A stretch of 64,000 nt of DNA from Proteiniclasticum ruminis (GCF_900115135.1 NZ_FOVK01000005.1:62001-126000), one strand, 5' to 3'; positions 31,214 to 40,242 are shown, numbered from the stretch's first letter. The notes: generated by a model not told the origin, from the sequence alone. Program-made: numbers and translations.

Positions 31214-33151
31214 CTATGAGACTGCTTCTCTGACGGCTTTTTTCTCTTTGTCCGTTCCTCTCAGCTGATGGAAAAGAATTCCCCCGATGACGAGGATCCC
31301 CAGGGTATCGGTCACAAGGTTCGGATCGATGAGTAGAAGCCCAGCTCCTGCCATGAGAAGCCTTTCAAAGACTTTCAGATCTGTCTTGATGAACCCTTCC
31401 ATGGCTGCAGAGAGACCAAAGACACCAAGGAGAGAGGTGATGGTAATGGAAATGACTTCCAGTGCGTTGGTTTCTATAAACAGCATCTGTGGGTTGTACA
31501 CAAAGATGTAGGGAATGATGAACGCTGTGATGGCAAGCCTTGTGGCCTGGATCCCGGTCTTAAAAGGATCAGACTTTGCAATGGCAGATCCTGCATAGGC
31601 TGCCAGGGCCACCGGTGGCGTGATGTCAGCCACAATACCAAAGTAGAACACAAACATGTGCGCCGCAAGGACCGGTACCCCCATACTCACCACAATGGGT
31701 GCTGTAATGGTGGCCATGATGACATAGTTTGCGGTGGTGGGCACGCCCATCCCCAAGATGATGCAGCTGACCATGGTGAGAAAGAGTGCCAGGAATTTGC
31801 TGGTGCCCGCCACCACCAAGAGACCGTTCAATAGATCCTGCCCAAGCCCGGTGAGGGTCACCATGCCTACGATGATTCCTGCGATGGCACAGGCAATGGC
31901 TACACCCATGGTGTTTCTGGACCCGCCAGCCAAAGCATCGATAAAGGAAGCAGGTGTCAGCCTTGTGTCTTTATGGAACATACTCACCACAATGGCCGTT
32001 AAAATGGCATAGATGGCAGAATAAGCAGGCGTTCTTCCTTCTCCCATGAGCACCACAAGCGTGACGATGGGTAGAAACAGATAGCCTTTTTTCAGGAGAA
32101 GCTTGAAAAAGTTGGGAATGCTTTCCTTGGGAAGTCCTTTCAGGCCCAGCTTCTTTGCCTCCAGATGGATCATCATGAAAATCCCGGAGAAATAGAGAAG
32201 AGCTGGCAGAATGGCTGTCACGGCAATGGTGGCATAAGGAATTCCTGTCATTTCCGCCATGAGAAATGCCGCTGCGCCCATGATGGGGGGCATGATCTGT
32301 CCGCCTGTGGAGGCTGCTGCTTCCACCGCTGCTGCAAACTCACTCTTATATCCAGTGTTTTTCATGATGGGAATGGTGACGCTTCCGCTGCCCACGGTAT
32401 TGGCCACGGAGCTGCCGCTGTACATCCCTTCTAACGCACTGGAGATGACCGCTACTTTCGCAGGTCCTCCAGAGGCCCCTCCTGCGATGGAGTTGGCCAT
32501 ATCCACAAAGAATGTGCCAATACCTGTTTTCTCCAGGAAAGATCCTAGAATGATGAACAGCACAATGAAGGTGGCCGCCACCCCCAGAGGTGTGCCTAAA
32601 ATTCCATCGGTGGTATAAAAGAGCTGATGGGCGATTCGTCTGACAGAATGCCCCTGGCTGAAGGCATACAGGATAAATCCGGCAGCCACCACCAAAATGG
32701 GAAAACCCACCACGCGGCGGCAGAGTTCTGCCAGAAGAAGCACCCCTAGGATGGCCATATAGACTTCCAGCGGGGAAATGTTCACCGCTTTTCCTACAAT
32801 CTCTTCAAAGAAGATTACGTAGTAGAAAAAAGGAGCGGCTCCCAGAATAGAAAGCACCCAGTCATACCAAGGAATGACATTCTCTTTCCGGGCATCCTTT
32901 CTGTTCATAGGATAGAGAAGAAACCCGATGAAAATCAGTGCGCCTAGAAAACTCGCTCGCCTCACCTGCTCCGGCGGATTCCCAAGGAGGGTCATCCAGA
33001 ACACATAGAGCGCAAAGGCTACCAGAAGTCCTGTCATCAGATGTTTTTTGAATCCATTCAGGACCCTGACATTGGACTCTTTGTCCACTTCTTTCAGGAT
33101 GCTCTCTAGGGACTCCTCTTCTATTTTTCTTTTCTTGTTTCTTCCAAACAT
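31214..33151 (-). CDS. TRAP transporter fused permease (4TM/12TM, TAXI type)
   Basis: 645 residues from the ATG at 33151 (AGAGGG, 7-base spacing); an in-frame extension to 33217 would lie inside the DUF1850 gene. Small and large TRAP subunits are fused: four N-terminal spans, then the DctM-like part with GAASGGPAKVAVISSALEGMYSGSSVANTVGSG-type motifs, AAASTGGQIMPPIMGAAAFLMAEMTGIPY and GMGVPTTANYVIMATITAPI. It uses a sodium or proton gradient to import an organic anion bound by the TAXI protein encoded upstream. Confidence 0.93.
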   Translation of the reverse strand: MFGRNKKRKIEEESLESILKEVDKESNVRVLNGFKKHLMTGLLVAFALYVFWMTLLGNPPEQVRRASFLGALIFIGFLLYPMNRKDARKENVIPWYDWVLSILGAAPFFYYVIFFEEIVGKAVNISPLEVYMAILGVLLLAELCRRVVGFPILVVAAGFILYAFSQGHSVRRIAHQLFYTTDGILGTPLGVAATFIVLFIILGSFLEKTGIGTFFVDMANSIAGGASGGPAKVAVISSALEGMYSGSSVANTVGSGSVTIPIMKNTGYKSEFAAAVEAAASTGGQIMPPIMGAAAFLMAEMTGIPYATIAVTAILPALLYFSGIFMMIHLEAKKLGLKGLPKESIPNFFKLLLKKGYLFLPIVTLVVLMGEGRTPAYSAIYAILTAIVVSMFHKDTRLTPASFIDALAGGSRNTMGVAIACAIAGIIVGMVTLTGLGQDLLNGLLVVAGTSKFLALFLTMVSCIILGMGVPTTANYVIMATITAPIVVSMGVPVLAAHMFVFYFGIVADITPPVALAAYAGSAIAKSDPFKTGIQATRLAITAFIIPYIFVYNPQMLFIETNALEVISITITSLLGVFGLSAAMEGFIKTDLKVFERLLMAGAGLLLIDPNLVTDTLGILVIGGILFHQLRGTDKEKKAVREAVS

Positions 33152-33174
33152 ACCAAAACCCTCTTTCTTTCCGG

Positions 33175-33645
33175 TCAGTTTCGGATGGTGATTTCCACGG
33201 AAGTGTTTCTCCCGCATAGATCCCGTAAACTGATTTCTTCCCCGCTGATTGTTAGAATGTGGTCACTGACTGTGCCCACGATGAGCTGAAAGCTCTCAAA
33301 ATGATTGTCAAAACCTGACAGCACCATGGTGCCGTCTTCTTCATAGCTTAACACCTGTCCTTCTTCTGTGCTGCTCTCCATGCCTGCACCAAAACTTGTG
33401 AATAAAGTTCTGTGGGACTGAAACCCCTCCTCCAGGACAAGAAACTCATCGGTGACAGGACTCTTGTTCACGGAGTGCACAAAGGTGATGGAGAAGATCT
33501 CTCCTTCCTCCACCGGCATCTTGAGAAACACCTTTCCGGTGTCTGCGTCTCTCAGAAGAAAGGTCTTTTCTCCCGTAAGGAGTCTGCTGCTCCAAAGCAT
33601 GAGAAGCAGCAGACCCAGAAGGACGGGTAAAAGTTTTCGTTTCAT
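33175..33645 (-). CDS. DUF1850 protein of a TAXI-TRAP operon
   Basis: 156 residues: one N-terminal membrane anchor (LLPVLLGLLLLMLWSSRL), then an extracytoplasmic domain with FSITFVHSVNKSPVTDEF, FGAGMESS and VSDHILTISGEEISLRDLCG. This is the DUF1850 protein often found beside TAXI-type TRAP genes; its function is not known. It starts directly after the TAXI stop codon and ends just before the permease start, so all three are co-translated. Confidence 0.88.
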   Translation of the reverse strand: MKRKLLPVLLGLLLLMLWSSRLLTGEKTFLLRDADTGKVFLKMPVEEGEIFSITFVHSVNKSPVTDEFLVLEEGFQSHRTLFTSFGAGMESSTEEGQVLSYEEDGTMVLSGFDNHFESFQLIVGTVSDHILTISGEEISLRDLCGRNTSVEITIRN

Positions 33646-34596
33646 TTACTTCAGAGCGCCTGCTTCCTTGAAGTATTTTTCTGCACCTTTATGGAATGGA
33701 ATGGAGATGCCTTCCACCGCATAGGAGAGATCCAGTTCCGCACCTTTCTGATGGGCTTCGCTGATGGCGTCTTTACTTTCAAAGAGTGCTTTGGTCATAT
33801 TGTAGACCACCTCTTCTGAAAGCTCGTTGGACACAATGAAGGTGGCCTTCACTGCCAGGGTGGTCACATCTTCGTCCACCCCTGTGTAGGTTCCTCCTGG
33901 AATCACATAGGTGGTGTAGAAAGGATGCTTTGTCATAAGATCAGATGCTTTGTCTCCATCCACCCCAAGTATGAGGATGGACTGGCTGGATACGAGATCC
34001 ATGATGGCGGTGGTTGGTGCCCCCGCTGTGGCGAAAAATGCATCAATCTTTCCATCTTTATAAGCATCTGCAGAGGCTGCGAATCCCAGGTTCTGTTTGC
34101 TGATGTCATCAAAGCTGATGCCATAGGCGTCCAGGATCTGTTTTGCATTAAATTCCACACCGCTTCCTGCATCCCCTACGGAAACATTCTTTCCTTTAAG
34201 GTCTGCAATGGATTCAATCCCAGAGCCTGGTCTTGCGATGATCTGAACCACTTCTGCATAGAGACCTGCCATGGCGGAGAAGCTCTTTACCGCACCATCG
34301 GCCTCAAAAAGATCTGTGCCATTATAGGCGTAGTCCATGACGTCGTTCTGCACGATGGCCATGTCCACCTCTTTTGCATCAATGAGCTGAATGTTTGCTT
34401 TAGAGGCTCCTGTGCTCTGGATGTTGAAGCGAAGATCTGCTTTGTCTCCCAGGATCTGCCCAAGAGCTGTTCCATAGGCGTAATACGTTCCGGTGTTTCC
34501 ACCGGTGGCCATTTTTACAGTGGTGCCTCCACCGCATCCTGTGAGAACCAGGATGCCAAGAACCATGACGGATATGAAAGACCATATCTTTTTCAT
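33646..34596 (-). CDS. TAXI-family TRAP solute-binding lipoprotein
   Basis: 316 residues. Lipobox LTGC (Cys21). The TAXI family start is clear: VKMATGGNTGTYYAYGTALGQIL, followed by STGASKANIQLIDAKEVDMAIVQNDV and GKNVSVGDAGSGVEFNAKQILDAYG. Binds an organic acid outside the membrane; characterised relatives bind glutamate, fumarate-like or other carboxylates, and the ligand here is unknown. GGGGGAAAATAG precedes the ATG. Confidence 0.93.
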   Translation of the reverse strand: MKKIWSFISVMVLGILVLTGCGGGTTVKMATGGNTGTYYAYGTALGQILGDKADLRFNIQSTGASKANIQLIDAKEVDMAIVQNDVMDYAYNGTDLFEADGAVKSFSAMAGLYAEVVQIIARPGSGIESIADLKGKNVSVGDAGSGVEFNAKQILDAYGISFDDISKQNLGFAASADAYKDGKIDAFFATAGAPTTAIMDLVSSQSILILGVDGDKASDLMTKHPFYTTYVIPGGTYTGVDEDVTTLAVKATFIVSNELSEEVVYNMTKALFESKDAISEAHQKGAELDLSYAVEGISIPFHKGAEKYFKEAGALK

Positions 34597-34638
34597 TCTA
34601 TTTTCCCCCTGTGTACAAATGTATTTTGCTATAAAAGA

Positions 34639-34667
34639 ATCTTAATACTTCCGCTTTCCAGAGTCAA
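34639..34667 (-). promoter_or_regulatory. Promoter of the TRAP operon
   Basis: Minus strand TTGACT (34667-34662), 17 bases, TAAGAT (34644-34639): near-consensus. The rest of the gap to about 34871 is AT-rich with no gene or clear motif. Confidence 0.7.
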
Positions 34668-34871
34668 TACAAATTTTCAAAAAATCCAAGAAAATTGCAT
34701 ATTTTATTTTTAGAAAATTCATTTTGGCATCCGCGACTTCCATTCTTTAAAACTTAAACTCATTGTTATTCAACATTTTATTTAAAATCTACAGTTTCAC
34801 CATGAATGGTTTCTTGCAAAATATGAATTTCTAACTTTCATTTCCTGCAATTCTTCTGTATACCATTACAT

Positions 34872-34898
34872 TAAAAAGAGAGCAAAACTTCCGCTCTG
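34872..34898 (-). terminator. Terminator of the RbsABC-type sugar operon
   Basis: Minus strand AGAGC-loop-GCTCT-C-TTTTT, a short 5-bp stem with a T-run, about 18 bases past the ROK stop. Confidence 0.6.
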
Positions 34899-34915
34899 CT
34901 CCTTTTCTCTTAACT

Positions 34916-35872
34916 CTATTCTTTTGAAAGCGCCGCCATCACAGCACCATAATCACCAATGCGTTCACTGAGTTCTGCCGGGACAATTTGGCAGACGTCA
35001 TAGCTTGAGGGTAATGCTTCCTTCTTCAGCGCACTCCTCATACTTTCTTCAAGATATTTACCCGCTCTCACATAGATAGAGCCTACAACAATCATTTCTG
35101 GATTCAGTATATCTATGAGGACCGCTAACCCTTTTCCAAAGTATTCCCCAGCAATTTCGAATACTTTGATGGCATCTTCTTCATTTTGCTCCGCTGCCAA
35201 AGCCACATCCTTTGTCTGAATCTCTTGTAGATTACCATGATGAAAAGACACTTTTTTTCCACTACGCAGTGACTCCTCTGCAAAGCACCTGGCAATCTTT
35301 GCAATTCCCCCTCCACTGGCATATCCTTCAAAGCTTCCCTTTTTGCCATAGCCTAATGGCCCATCCTCAGAAAGTCTAATATGTCCCACTTCTCCTGCCA
35401 TCCCACTGGCACCAGTATATAGTCTCCCATTGAGAATTAAACCCGCACCAAGTCCAGTGCCAAAAGTCAGGAAGATCATATGCTTTGTTCCTCTCCCCGC
35501 TCCATACTTCCATTCGGCCAGAGCGCATGCATCTGCATCATTCTGAAGATAAGCAGGTTCCGAAAACCTTTTAGATAAAATCTCCGTAATGGGCACCTCA
35601 TCCCACCCCGGAAGATTCGGTGGTGATAAAATCCATCCTTTCTCGCTGTTCAAGGGACCTCCACAAGAAATCCCAATTTTGAAAGGATCATCCTTCAAAT
35701 GATGCGCTTCAAGCATATCTTCCCCTTTATCTGCTAGCACAGTGACCACATCCTGCCATGTGCCCTTTGTAGGAATTTCAAAGCGGTCTAAAAAATCCAC
35801 TTGAGTTTCATTTGTCTTCGCTAGAATCACAGCACTTTTTGTGCCACCGATATCGAATCCCAGTACATTCAT
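34916..35872 (-). CDS. ROK-family sugar kinase lacking the zinc cysteines
   Basis: 318 residues. Phosphate motif GFDIGGTKSAVILA; catalytic Asp112 in LQNDADACALAEW; FGTGLGAG. The ROK zinc loop is changed: GHIRLSEDGPLGYGKKGSFEGYAS keeps His164 but has Gly, Tyr and Ser where the three cysteines usually stand. The ATG overlaps the SIS gene stop (ATGA). With the SIS protein and RbsABC genes upstream it should phosphorylate the imported sugar, which I cannot identify. Confidence 0.85.
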   Translation of the reverse strand: MNVLGFDIGGTKSAVILAKTNETQVDFLDRFEIPTKGTWQDVVTVLADKGEDMLEAHHLKDDPFKIGISCGGPLNSEKGWILSPPNLPGWDEVPITEILSKRFSEPAYLQNDADACALAEWKYGAGRGTKHMIFLTFGTGLGAGLILNGRLYTGASGMAGEVGHIRLSEDGPLGYGKKGSFEGYASGGGIAKIARCFAEESLRSGKKVSFHHGNLQEIQTKDVALAAEQNEEDAIKVFEIAGEYFGKGLAVLIDILNPEMIVVGSIYVRAGKYLEESMRSALKKEALPSSYDVCQIVPAELSERIGDYGAVMAALSKE

Positions 35873-36522
35873 GATTCTCCTCCAAAGATTTCATACTCTA
35901 AACCTCTGCAATAAAGATGATACATAGGAAGATGAAGTTCCTGCACTAAATATGTTTCATACTCAGGCACATTTAGAATCGTATCTGTATACTGTTTCAG
36001 ATTCCCCCCACCCTCGCCCGTAAGACCAATGACATAGGTGCCTTTCATCCTTGCCATCATCGATGCATAAATGACGTTCTTTGCATTCCCGGAGGTGGAA
36101 ATGGATAACAGCACATCATTTTCTCCACCATAAGCGACAATCTGTTGCGCGTAAGAAAGTTCAGGGGCCGCATCATTTCCATAGGCAGACAATAAGCCGG
36201 TATGAGATACGAGCGAAATCGCTTCAATGGCTCCTTGAAGATGTTCTCCAAGATATACCCCTTCTTCTCCATAGTAATTTTTCAACCTGTCCTTGTAGGC
36301 ATCTGATAAGGGTCTCTTTATATAAAACTCTTTTAAGAGTTCGCCAGCGATATGTTCACAGTCTGCCGCACTCCCACCATTTCCACAAAGAAGAATTTTG
36401 CCTCCTCGGCGTATTCTATTCACTGATTCTTCAATGGCCGCTTCCATACTGCTCTCCAGATACGACAGTCTTGGCCATTTCAGAAAAAACTCCTGCAGCA
36501 GACTCTTTGTATATTGTTTCAT
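35869..36522 (-). CDS. SIS-domain phosphosugar isomerase, GmhA-like
   Basis: 217 residues with one SIS fold: ILLCGNGGSAADCEHIAGELLKEF, LSAYGNDAAPELSYAQQI, DVLLSISTSGNAKNVIYA and a C-terminal QELHLPMYHLYC, all as in GmhA (sedoheptulose-7-phosphate isomerase) relatives. No heptose or LPS genes are nearby and the cell is probably Gram-positive, so an aldose/ketose isomerase acting after the ROK kinase is more likely (inference). It is separated from the binding-protein gene by a terminator-like hairpin. Confidence 0.82.
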   Translation of the reverse strand: MKQYTKSLLQEFFLKWPRLSYLESSMEAAIEESVNRIRRGGKILLCGNGGSAADCEHIAGELLKEFYIKRPLSDAYKDRLKNYYGEEGVYLGEHLQGAIEAISLVSHTGLLSAYGNDAAPELSYAQQIVAYGGENDVLLSISTSGNAKNVIYASMMARMKGTYVIGLTGEGGGNLKQYTDTILNVPEYETYLVQELHLPMYHLYCRGLEYEIFGGES

Positions 36523-36536
36523 GACATCCTCCTTCG

Positions 36537-36571
36537 TGAAAAAAAGGAGCTACTTACGTAACCCCTTTTTA
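36537..36571 (-). terminator. Partial terminator between sugar-binding protein and SIS gene
   Basis: Minus strand AAAAAGGGGTTAC-GTAA-GTAGCTCCTTTTTTT: 8-bp stem with two G-U pairs plus flanking A/T pairs and a T-run. It should let only part of the transcripts reach the isomerase and kinase genes. Confidence 0.75.
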
Positions 36572-36582
36572 TCTATACGTGA

Positions 36583-37521
36583 TTATTTGATTGAATCCTT
36601 GTTGATGACAGATACACCGGTATCTACACTTGTCTTTTCGATAGCTTCACCTTTTAGTGCTTTTACAGCAACTTTCATACCTTCATAGCCCATAACGTCA
36701 GGGTTCTGCGCCATGGTAGCAAGAAGCTCGCCAGATTTGATCAGTTCAAGTATGGTATCAGACTTGTCAAAACCAACACCTACAACCTCTCCACCGGCTT
36801 CCTTGATGGCATTTCCAGCACCTACTGTAGATCCTTCGTTGGCACCGAAGATGCCCACTACACCTTGTGTAATATAGTTTGCGGCGATATCCTTGGAACG
36901 AGCGGCATCTCCATCTCCATACTGAGTTTCCAGAATCTCAAAGGAAGTCCCTTCAAAAGCAGCTCTAAAGCCTTTTTCTCTAGCAACAGTAGAAGCAGTT
37001 GCTGCATTAACATTCACGATACCAATCTTACCAGAAGTTACGCCGTTTGCTTCCAGCGCTTTCTTCATTTCTTCACCAGCGGTCTTTCCTGCTGCTTCAT
37101 TGTCTGTAGCAAGAGTAGCCACTGCTGGGAAATCTGCAGGTGAGTCTACATAAACAATTTTTACGCCAGCCTCTTCCGCTTCTTTTAAAGCTGCTGTGAC
37201 AGCATCGGGTCCATTGGCCGCCAGCATAATTGCATCTGCACCACCAGCGACGGCGTTATTGATACTTTCAATCTGCTTGGCATCATCCTTCACATCAGGT
37301 GCCAGCCAGGTGTATTCCACGTTGCCAAGCTCGTCAGCAGCCTTTTTAGCTCCTCCGTCTACTGTAACCCAGTGCTGATCCATCTGGTCCATGGTGATCA
37401 GGTAAACCTTATACTTGTCTCCAGAAGATGCACCTTCATTGTCGTCTGTGCTTCCACAGCCTGCAAGGGCTGTCAGTGAAAGAGCGAGTGTCATTACGGA
37501 TGCGATAAGTTTTTTCTTCAA
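36583..37521 (-). CDS. RbsB-type sugar-binding lipoprotein
   Basis: 312 residues. Lipobox ALAGC (Cys22). Peripla_BP_4 pattern: KYKVYLITMDQMDQHWVTVDGGAKKAADELG, INNAVAGGADAIMLAANGPDAV, VIYVDSPADFP-like strand, GVVGIFGANEGSTVGAGNAIKEAG, VGFDKSDTILELIKSGELLATMAQNP. Ligand not assignable; the MDQMDQHW start resembles inositol/pentose binders. The start codon is TTG at 37521 with AGGGGGG upstream. Confidence 0.88.
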   Translation of the reverse strand: MKKKLIASVMTLALSLTALAGCGSTDDNEGASSGDKYKVYLITMDQMDQHWVTVDGGAKKAADELGNVEYTWLAPDVKDDAKQIESINNAVAGGADAIMLAANGPDAVTAALKEAEEAGVKIVYVDSPADFPAVATLATDNEAAGKTAGEEMKKALEANGVTSGKIGIVNVNAATASTVAREKGFRAAFEGTSFEILETQYGDGDAARSKDIAANYITQGVVGIFGANEGSTVGAGNAIKEAGGEVVGVGFDKSDTILELIKSGELLATMAQNPDVMGYEGMKVAVKALKGEAIEKTSVDTGVSVINKDSIK

Positions 37522-37585
37522 AATAGGTCCCCCCTAATATTTTTTTATAGCAGGCTTTACGCCATTACTAACTGTTTAGAATGCC

Positions 37586-38611
37586 CTATGCGGCATCTTC
37601 TTTCTTCAGTCTTTTTCGTGTTTTGTTCTGATTGGATCGGACAATGATGTCAAGAAGCACAGAAACTACAACGATGATTCCAATAACGATATTTCTGATG
37701 GCCACTGGTGCTCCAGCAAACTGCAGACCATTCTGAAGAACACCCCAGATAGATGCACCGACCACTGTACCTAATAAGATTCCTTGCCCTCCCAGTGTGG
37801 ATACACCACCAATTACAGAGGCTGCCACAGCATACATCTCATACCCTGTACCGGCGTCCATGGTGCCCATTCCGCTGGTGGCGGTTTGGATAAGGCCTAC
37901 CATGCTGGCACAAAAGGCACTCACAAGATATGCTTTTGTAGTGGTGGACACGATATTGACGCCAGACAGATGTGCCGCACTGATGTTGCTGCCGATGGCA
38001 TAGACATGGCGTCCAGTTCTTGTTTTACTGAGGATGAAATTGAAGATCATCCAGATGACCAATGCAATCCATATGGTATTGAATAGCCCAAATGTCCGTC
38101 CGTAGTAAAAAAAGTTTCTGAATCCTTCAGCACCAGCCCCGATGGAGTCCGTGTTGTAGTTGTTGTTGACAATCTGAGCAATACCTCTTGCTATGGTCAT
38201 GGTTCCTAAGGTTGCGATAAAAGGCGGCAGCTTAGCTTTCGAGATCAACTGTCCGTTGAACAAACCGATGATCTGAGCTGCAAGAAGTGTTAGTATCACT
38301 GCAATCCAAGGATTTACGCCCATGGACATGAGTTTTGCCGAAATCATTGCACTCATCCCAATCACCGATCCAATGGAAAGATCTATATTTCCCGTGATCA
38401 GCACGTAAGACTGTCCAATACCAATGATGATGATCGGTGCAATCTGCCTCATGAGGTTCGCCACATTCTTCTGAGAGAAGAACGTCGGGTTCAGAATACC
38501 AAAGATGAGGACCAGTACAAGAAGTCCTATGGTGACTGTGATGACCTGTCCCATCCCCCGGATGGCTAGAATCTTTTTGATTTTCTCGTTTTTTCTGATG
38601 GCTTCCATCAT
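37586..38611 (-). CDS. RbsC-type sugar ABC permease
   Basis: 341 residues, BPD_transp_2 family with about eight spans. Signatures: VLITGNIDLSIGSVIGMSAMISAKL, NGQLISKAKLPPFIATLGTMTIARGIAQI, GRHVYAIGSNISAAHLSGVNI and GVSTLGGQGILLGTVVGASIWGVLQNGL. Likely functions as a homodimer with the two-domain ATPase encoded upstream. Confidence 0.92.
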   Translation of the reverse strand: MMEAIRKNEKIKKILAIRGMGQVITVTIGLLVLVLIFGILNPTFFSQKNVANLMRQIAPIIIIGIGQSYVLITGNIDLSIGSVIGMSAMISAKLMSMGVNPWIAVILTLLAAQIIGLFNGQLISKAKLPPFIATLGTMTIARGIAQIVNNNYNTDSIGAGAEGFRNFFYYGRTFGLFNTIWIALVIWMIFNFILSKTRTGRHVYAIGSNISAAHLSGVNIVSTTTKAYLVSAFCASMVGLIQTATSGMGTMDAGTGYEMYAVAASVIGGVSTLGGQGILLGTVVGASIWGVLQNGLQFAGAPVAIRNIVIGIIVVVSVLLDIIVRSNQNKTRKRLKKEDAA

Positions 38612-38621
38612 GTTCCCCCTT

Positions 38622-40139
38622 CTATACAGCTTCCTGATCTTCTATTTTCTTTTCAAATTGGGTAGCATATTTCAGAATGAGATCCTGAGTTGCTTCATCC
38701 CTTTGAAGTTCTTTTGTAATGCGTCCATCGCACATGACAAGAATTCTATCACTGATTCCTAAGATCTCAGGCATTTCCGATGAGACAAAAAGAACTCCAA
38801 TCCCCTCTTCCTTGAGTTTGTTCATCAGATTGTAGATTTCCACTTTCGCTGCCACATCTATTCCTCTCGTCGGTTCATCAAAAATAACTACCTTGGAGTT
38901 TCGCGCAAGCCACTTTCCAACAACTATTTTCTGCTGATTACCTCCAGAAAGACTTCCAGCATCAACGCCAGCATTGGCGAGGCGCACCTTAAGATTCGCT
39001 ATGGTTTTTTCCGTCATGGCTTTTTCTTTTGATTTTGACACCATTCCGAACTTATTGCACAGCTGATCCAGATTCGGCAAAGAGATATTGTCCGTGATGC
39101 TGAGCTTTGTGCACAGACCATCTTTTTTACGGTCCTCCGGTGCCAATACAATACCTTCACGGATGGCATCCATCGGTTTGTGGATGCTGAGTTCTTTTCC
39201 TTCCAGATAAATGGTCCCGGACTCCACAGGATCTGCCCCAAAAAGAGCTCTTGTGGTTTCAGTTCTACCTGCTCCCATAAGTCCCGCAATCCCGACAATC
39301 TCCCCTTCATATAAATCAAAGGAGACATCACGAACCAACTTGCCTGCATTGAGATTTTTTACTTCTAAAATCTTCTTTCCTTTCTCCGCATGGATTCTAG
39401 GAAACTTTTCCTTAATCTCCCGCCCAACCATATGAGCGATGATTTTCTCGAGTGTGGTATCCGCAAACATCATACTGGTGATATATTCTCCATCTCTTAG
39501 AATCATGACCCGATCCACAATGTATTTCAGTTCTTCCAGTTTATGAGAAATATACACGATGCCTCGACCTTCCGCCTTCAGCTTTCTGATGATCTTAAAA
39601 AGGTCTTCAATCTCTTTGGATGTGAGCGCTGATGTGGGCTCATCCATGATGAGCACTTTACAGTCTGTGGATAATGCTTTTGCAATCTCCACCATCTGCT
39701 GCTTGGAGACCGATAAGTTTCCAACAATTTCTTCTGGATCCATTTCAATATTAAGTTCTTTTAGAATTGCGGAAGCTTCCTTCTTCATTTTCTTGTCAGA
39801 CATGATTCCACGGCTGGTTTCTTCCCTGCCAAGGAATATATTCTGATATACCGTCAAATGAGGACATAGATTCAGCTCCTGATGGATAATGGATACACCA
39901 AGCTCCTGGGCTTTTAGGGGCGTCAGATCTTCTACCTCCTGCCCGAACAGTTTAAGGTGCCCTTCATCCTTCTTATATACACCGCTGATGATTTTCATAA
40001 GCGTTGACTTGCCTGCTCCATTTTCACCAAGAAGCGCCAGCACTTCACCTGATTTCAGATTGAAATTCACTTTATTCAAGGCCTTTACGCCGGGGAAACT
40101 TTTGCTGACCCCTTCTAGTTCCACCATATAGTTCTCCAT
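38622..40139 (-). CDS. RbsA-type sugar ABC ATPase (two nucleotide-binding domains)
   Basis: 505 residues. First domain: Walker A LLGENGAGKSTL, signature NLSVSKQQMVEIAKAL, Walker B VLIMDEPTSALT. Second domain: LMGAGRTETTRALFG in place of a full Walker A, as usual in this family, and LSGGNQQKIVVGKWLARNSKVVIFDEPTRGID. GGGGG precedes the ATG. First gene of the importer operon, with an operator-like direct repeat just upstream. Confidence 0.94.
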   Translation of the reverse strand: MENYMVELEGVSKSFPGVKALNKVNFNLKSGEVLALLGENGAGKSTLMKIISGVYKKDEGHLKLFGQEVEDLTPLKAQELGVSIIHQELNLCPHLTVYQNIFLGREETSRGIMSDKKMKKEASAILKELNIEMDPEEIVGNLSVSKQQMVEIAKALSTDCKVLIMDEPTSALTSKEIEDLFKIIRKLKAEGRGIVYISHKLEELKYIVDRVMILRDGEYITSMMFADTTLEKIIAHMVGREIKEKFPRIHAEKGKKILEVKNLNAGKLVRDVSFDLYEGEIVGIAGLMGAGRTETTRALFGADPVESGTIYLEGKELSIHKPMDAIREGIVLAPEDRKKDGLCTKLSITDNISLPNLDQLCNKFGMVSKSKEKAMTEKTIANLKVRLANAGVDAGSLSGGNQQKIVVGKWLARNSKVVIFDEPTRGIDVAAKVEIYNLMNKLKEEGIGVLFVSSEMPEILGISDRILVMCDGRITKELQRDEATQDLILKYATQFEKKIEDQEAV

Positions 40140-40180
40140 AAAAACCCCCTAATTCGCTGTTTGTAGTCCTTTACAGAAAG

Positions 40181-40186
40181 TTTATC
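40181..40186 (-). promoter_or_regulatory. Candidate -10 box of the RbsABC-type operon
   Basis: Minus strand TG-T-GATAAA, an extended -10. There is no good -35; that position (about 40204-40209) is occupied by the proximal copy of the direct repeat, as in activator-dependent promoters. Confidence 0.45.
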
Positions 40187-40205
40187 ACAACGATTTCATT
40201 CCTGT

Positions 40206-40242
40206 AGGGGCCATTCTTACGAATTAAGGGGTCATTTTTTCG
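40206..40242. promoter_or_regulatory. Direct repeat AGGGGyCATTyTTwCG, 21-bp spacing
   Basis: AGGGGCCATTCTTACG (40206-40221) and AGGGGTCATTTTTTCG (40227-40242) match at 13 of 16 positions and start 21 bases apart, two helical turns. This geometry suits an AraC-type activator dimer; the response regulator at 42730-44328 is the obvious candidate. Confidence 0.65.

Noticed and set aside
35869-36522. GmhA proper, for LPS heptose synthesis
   Set aside because: The window points to a Gram-positive anaerobe and shows no heptose or LPS genes; the gene is in a sugar uptake operon with a kinase.
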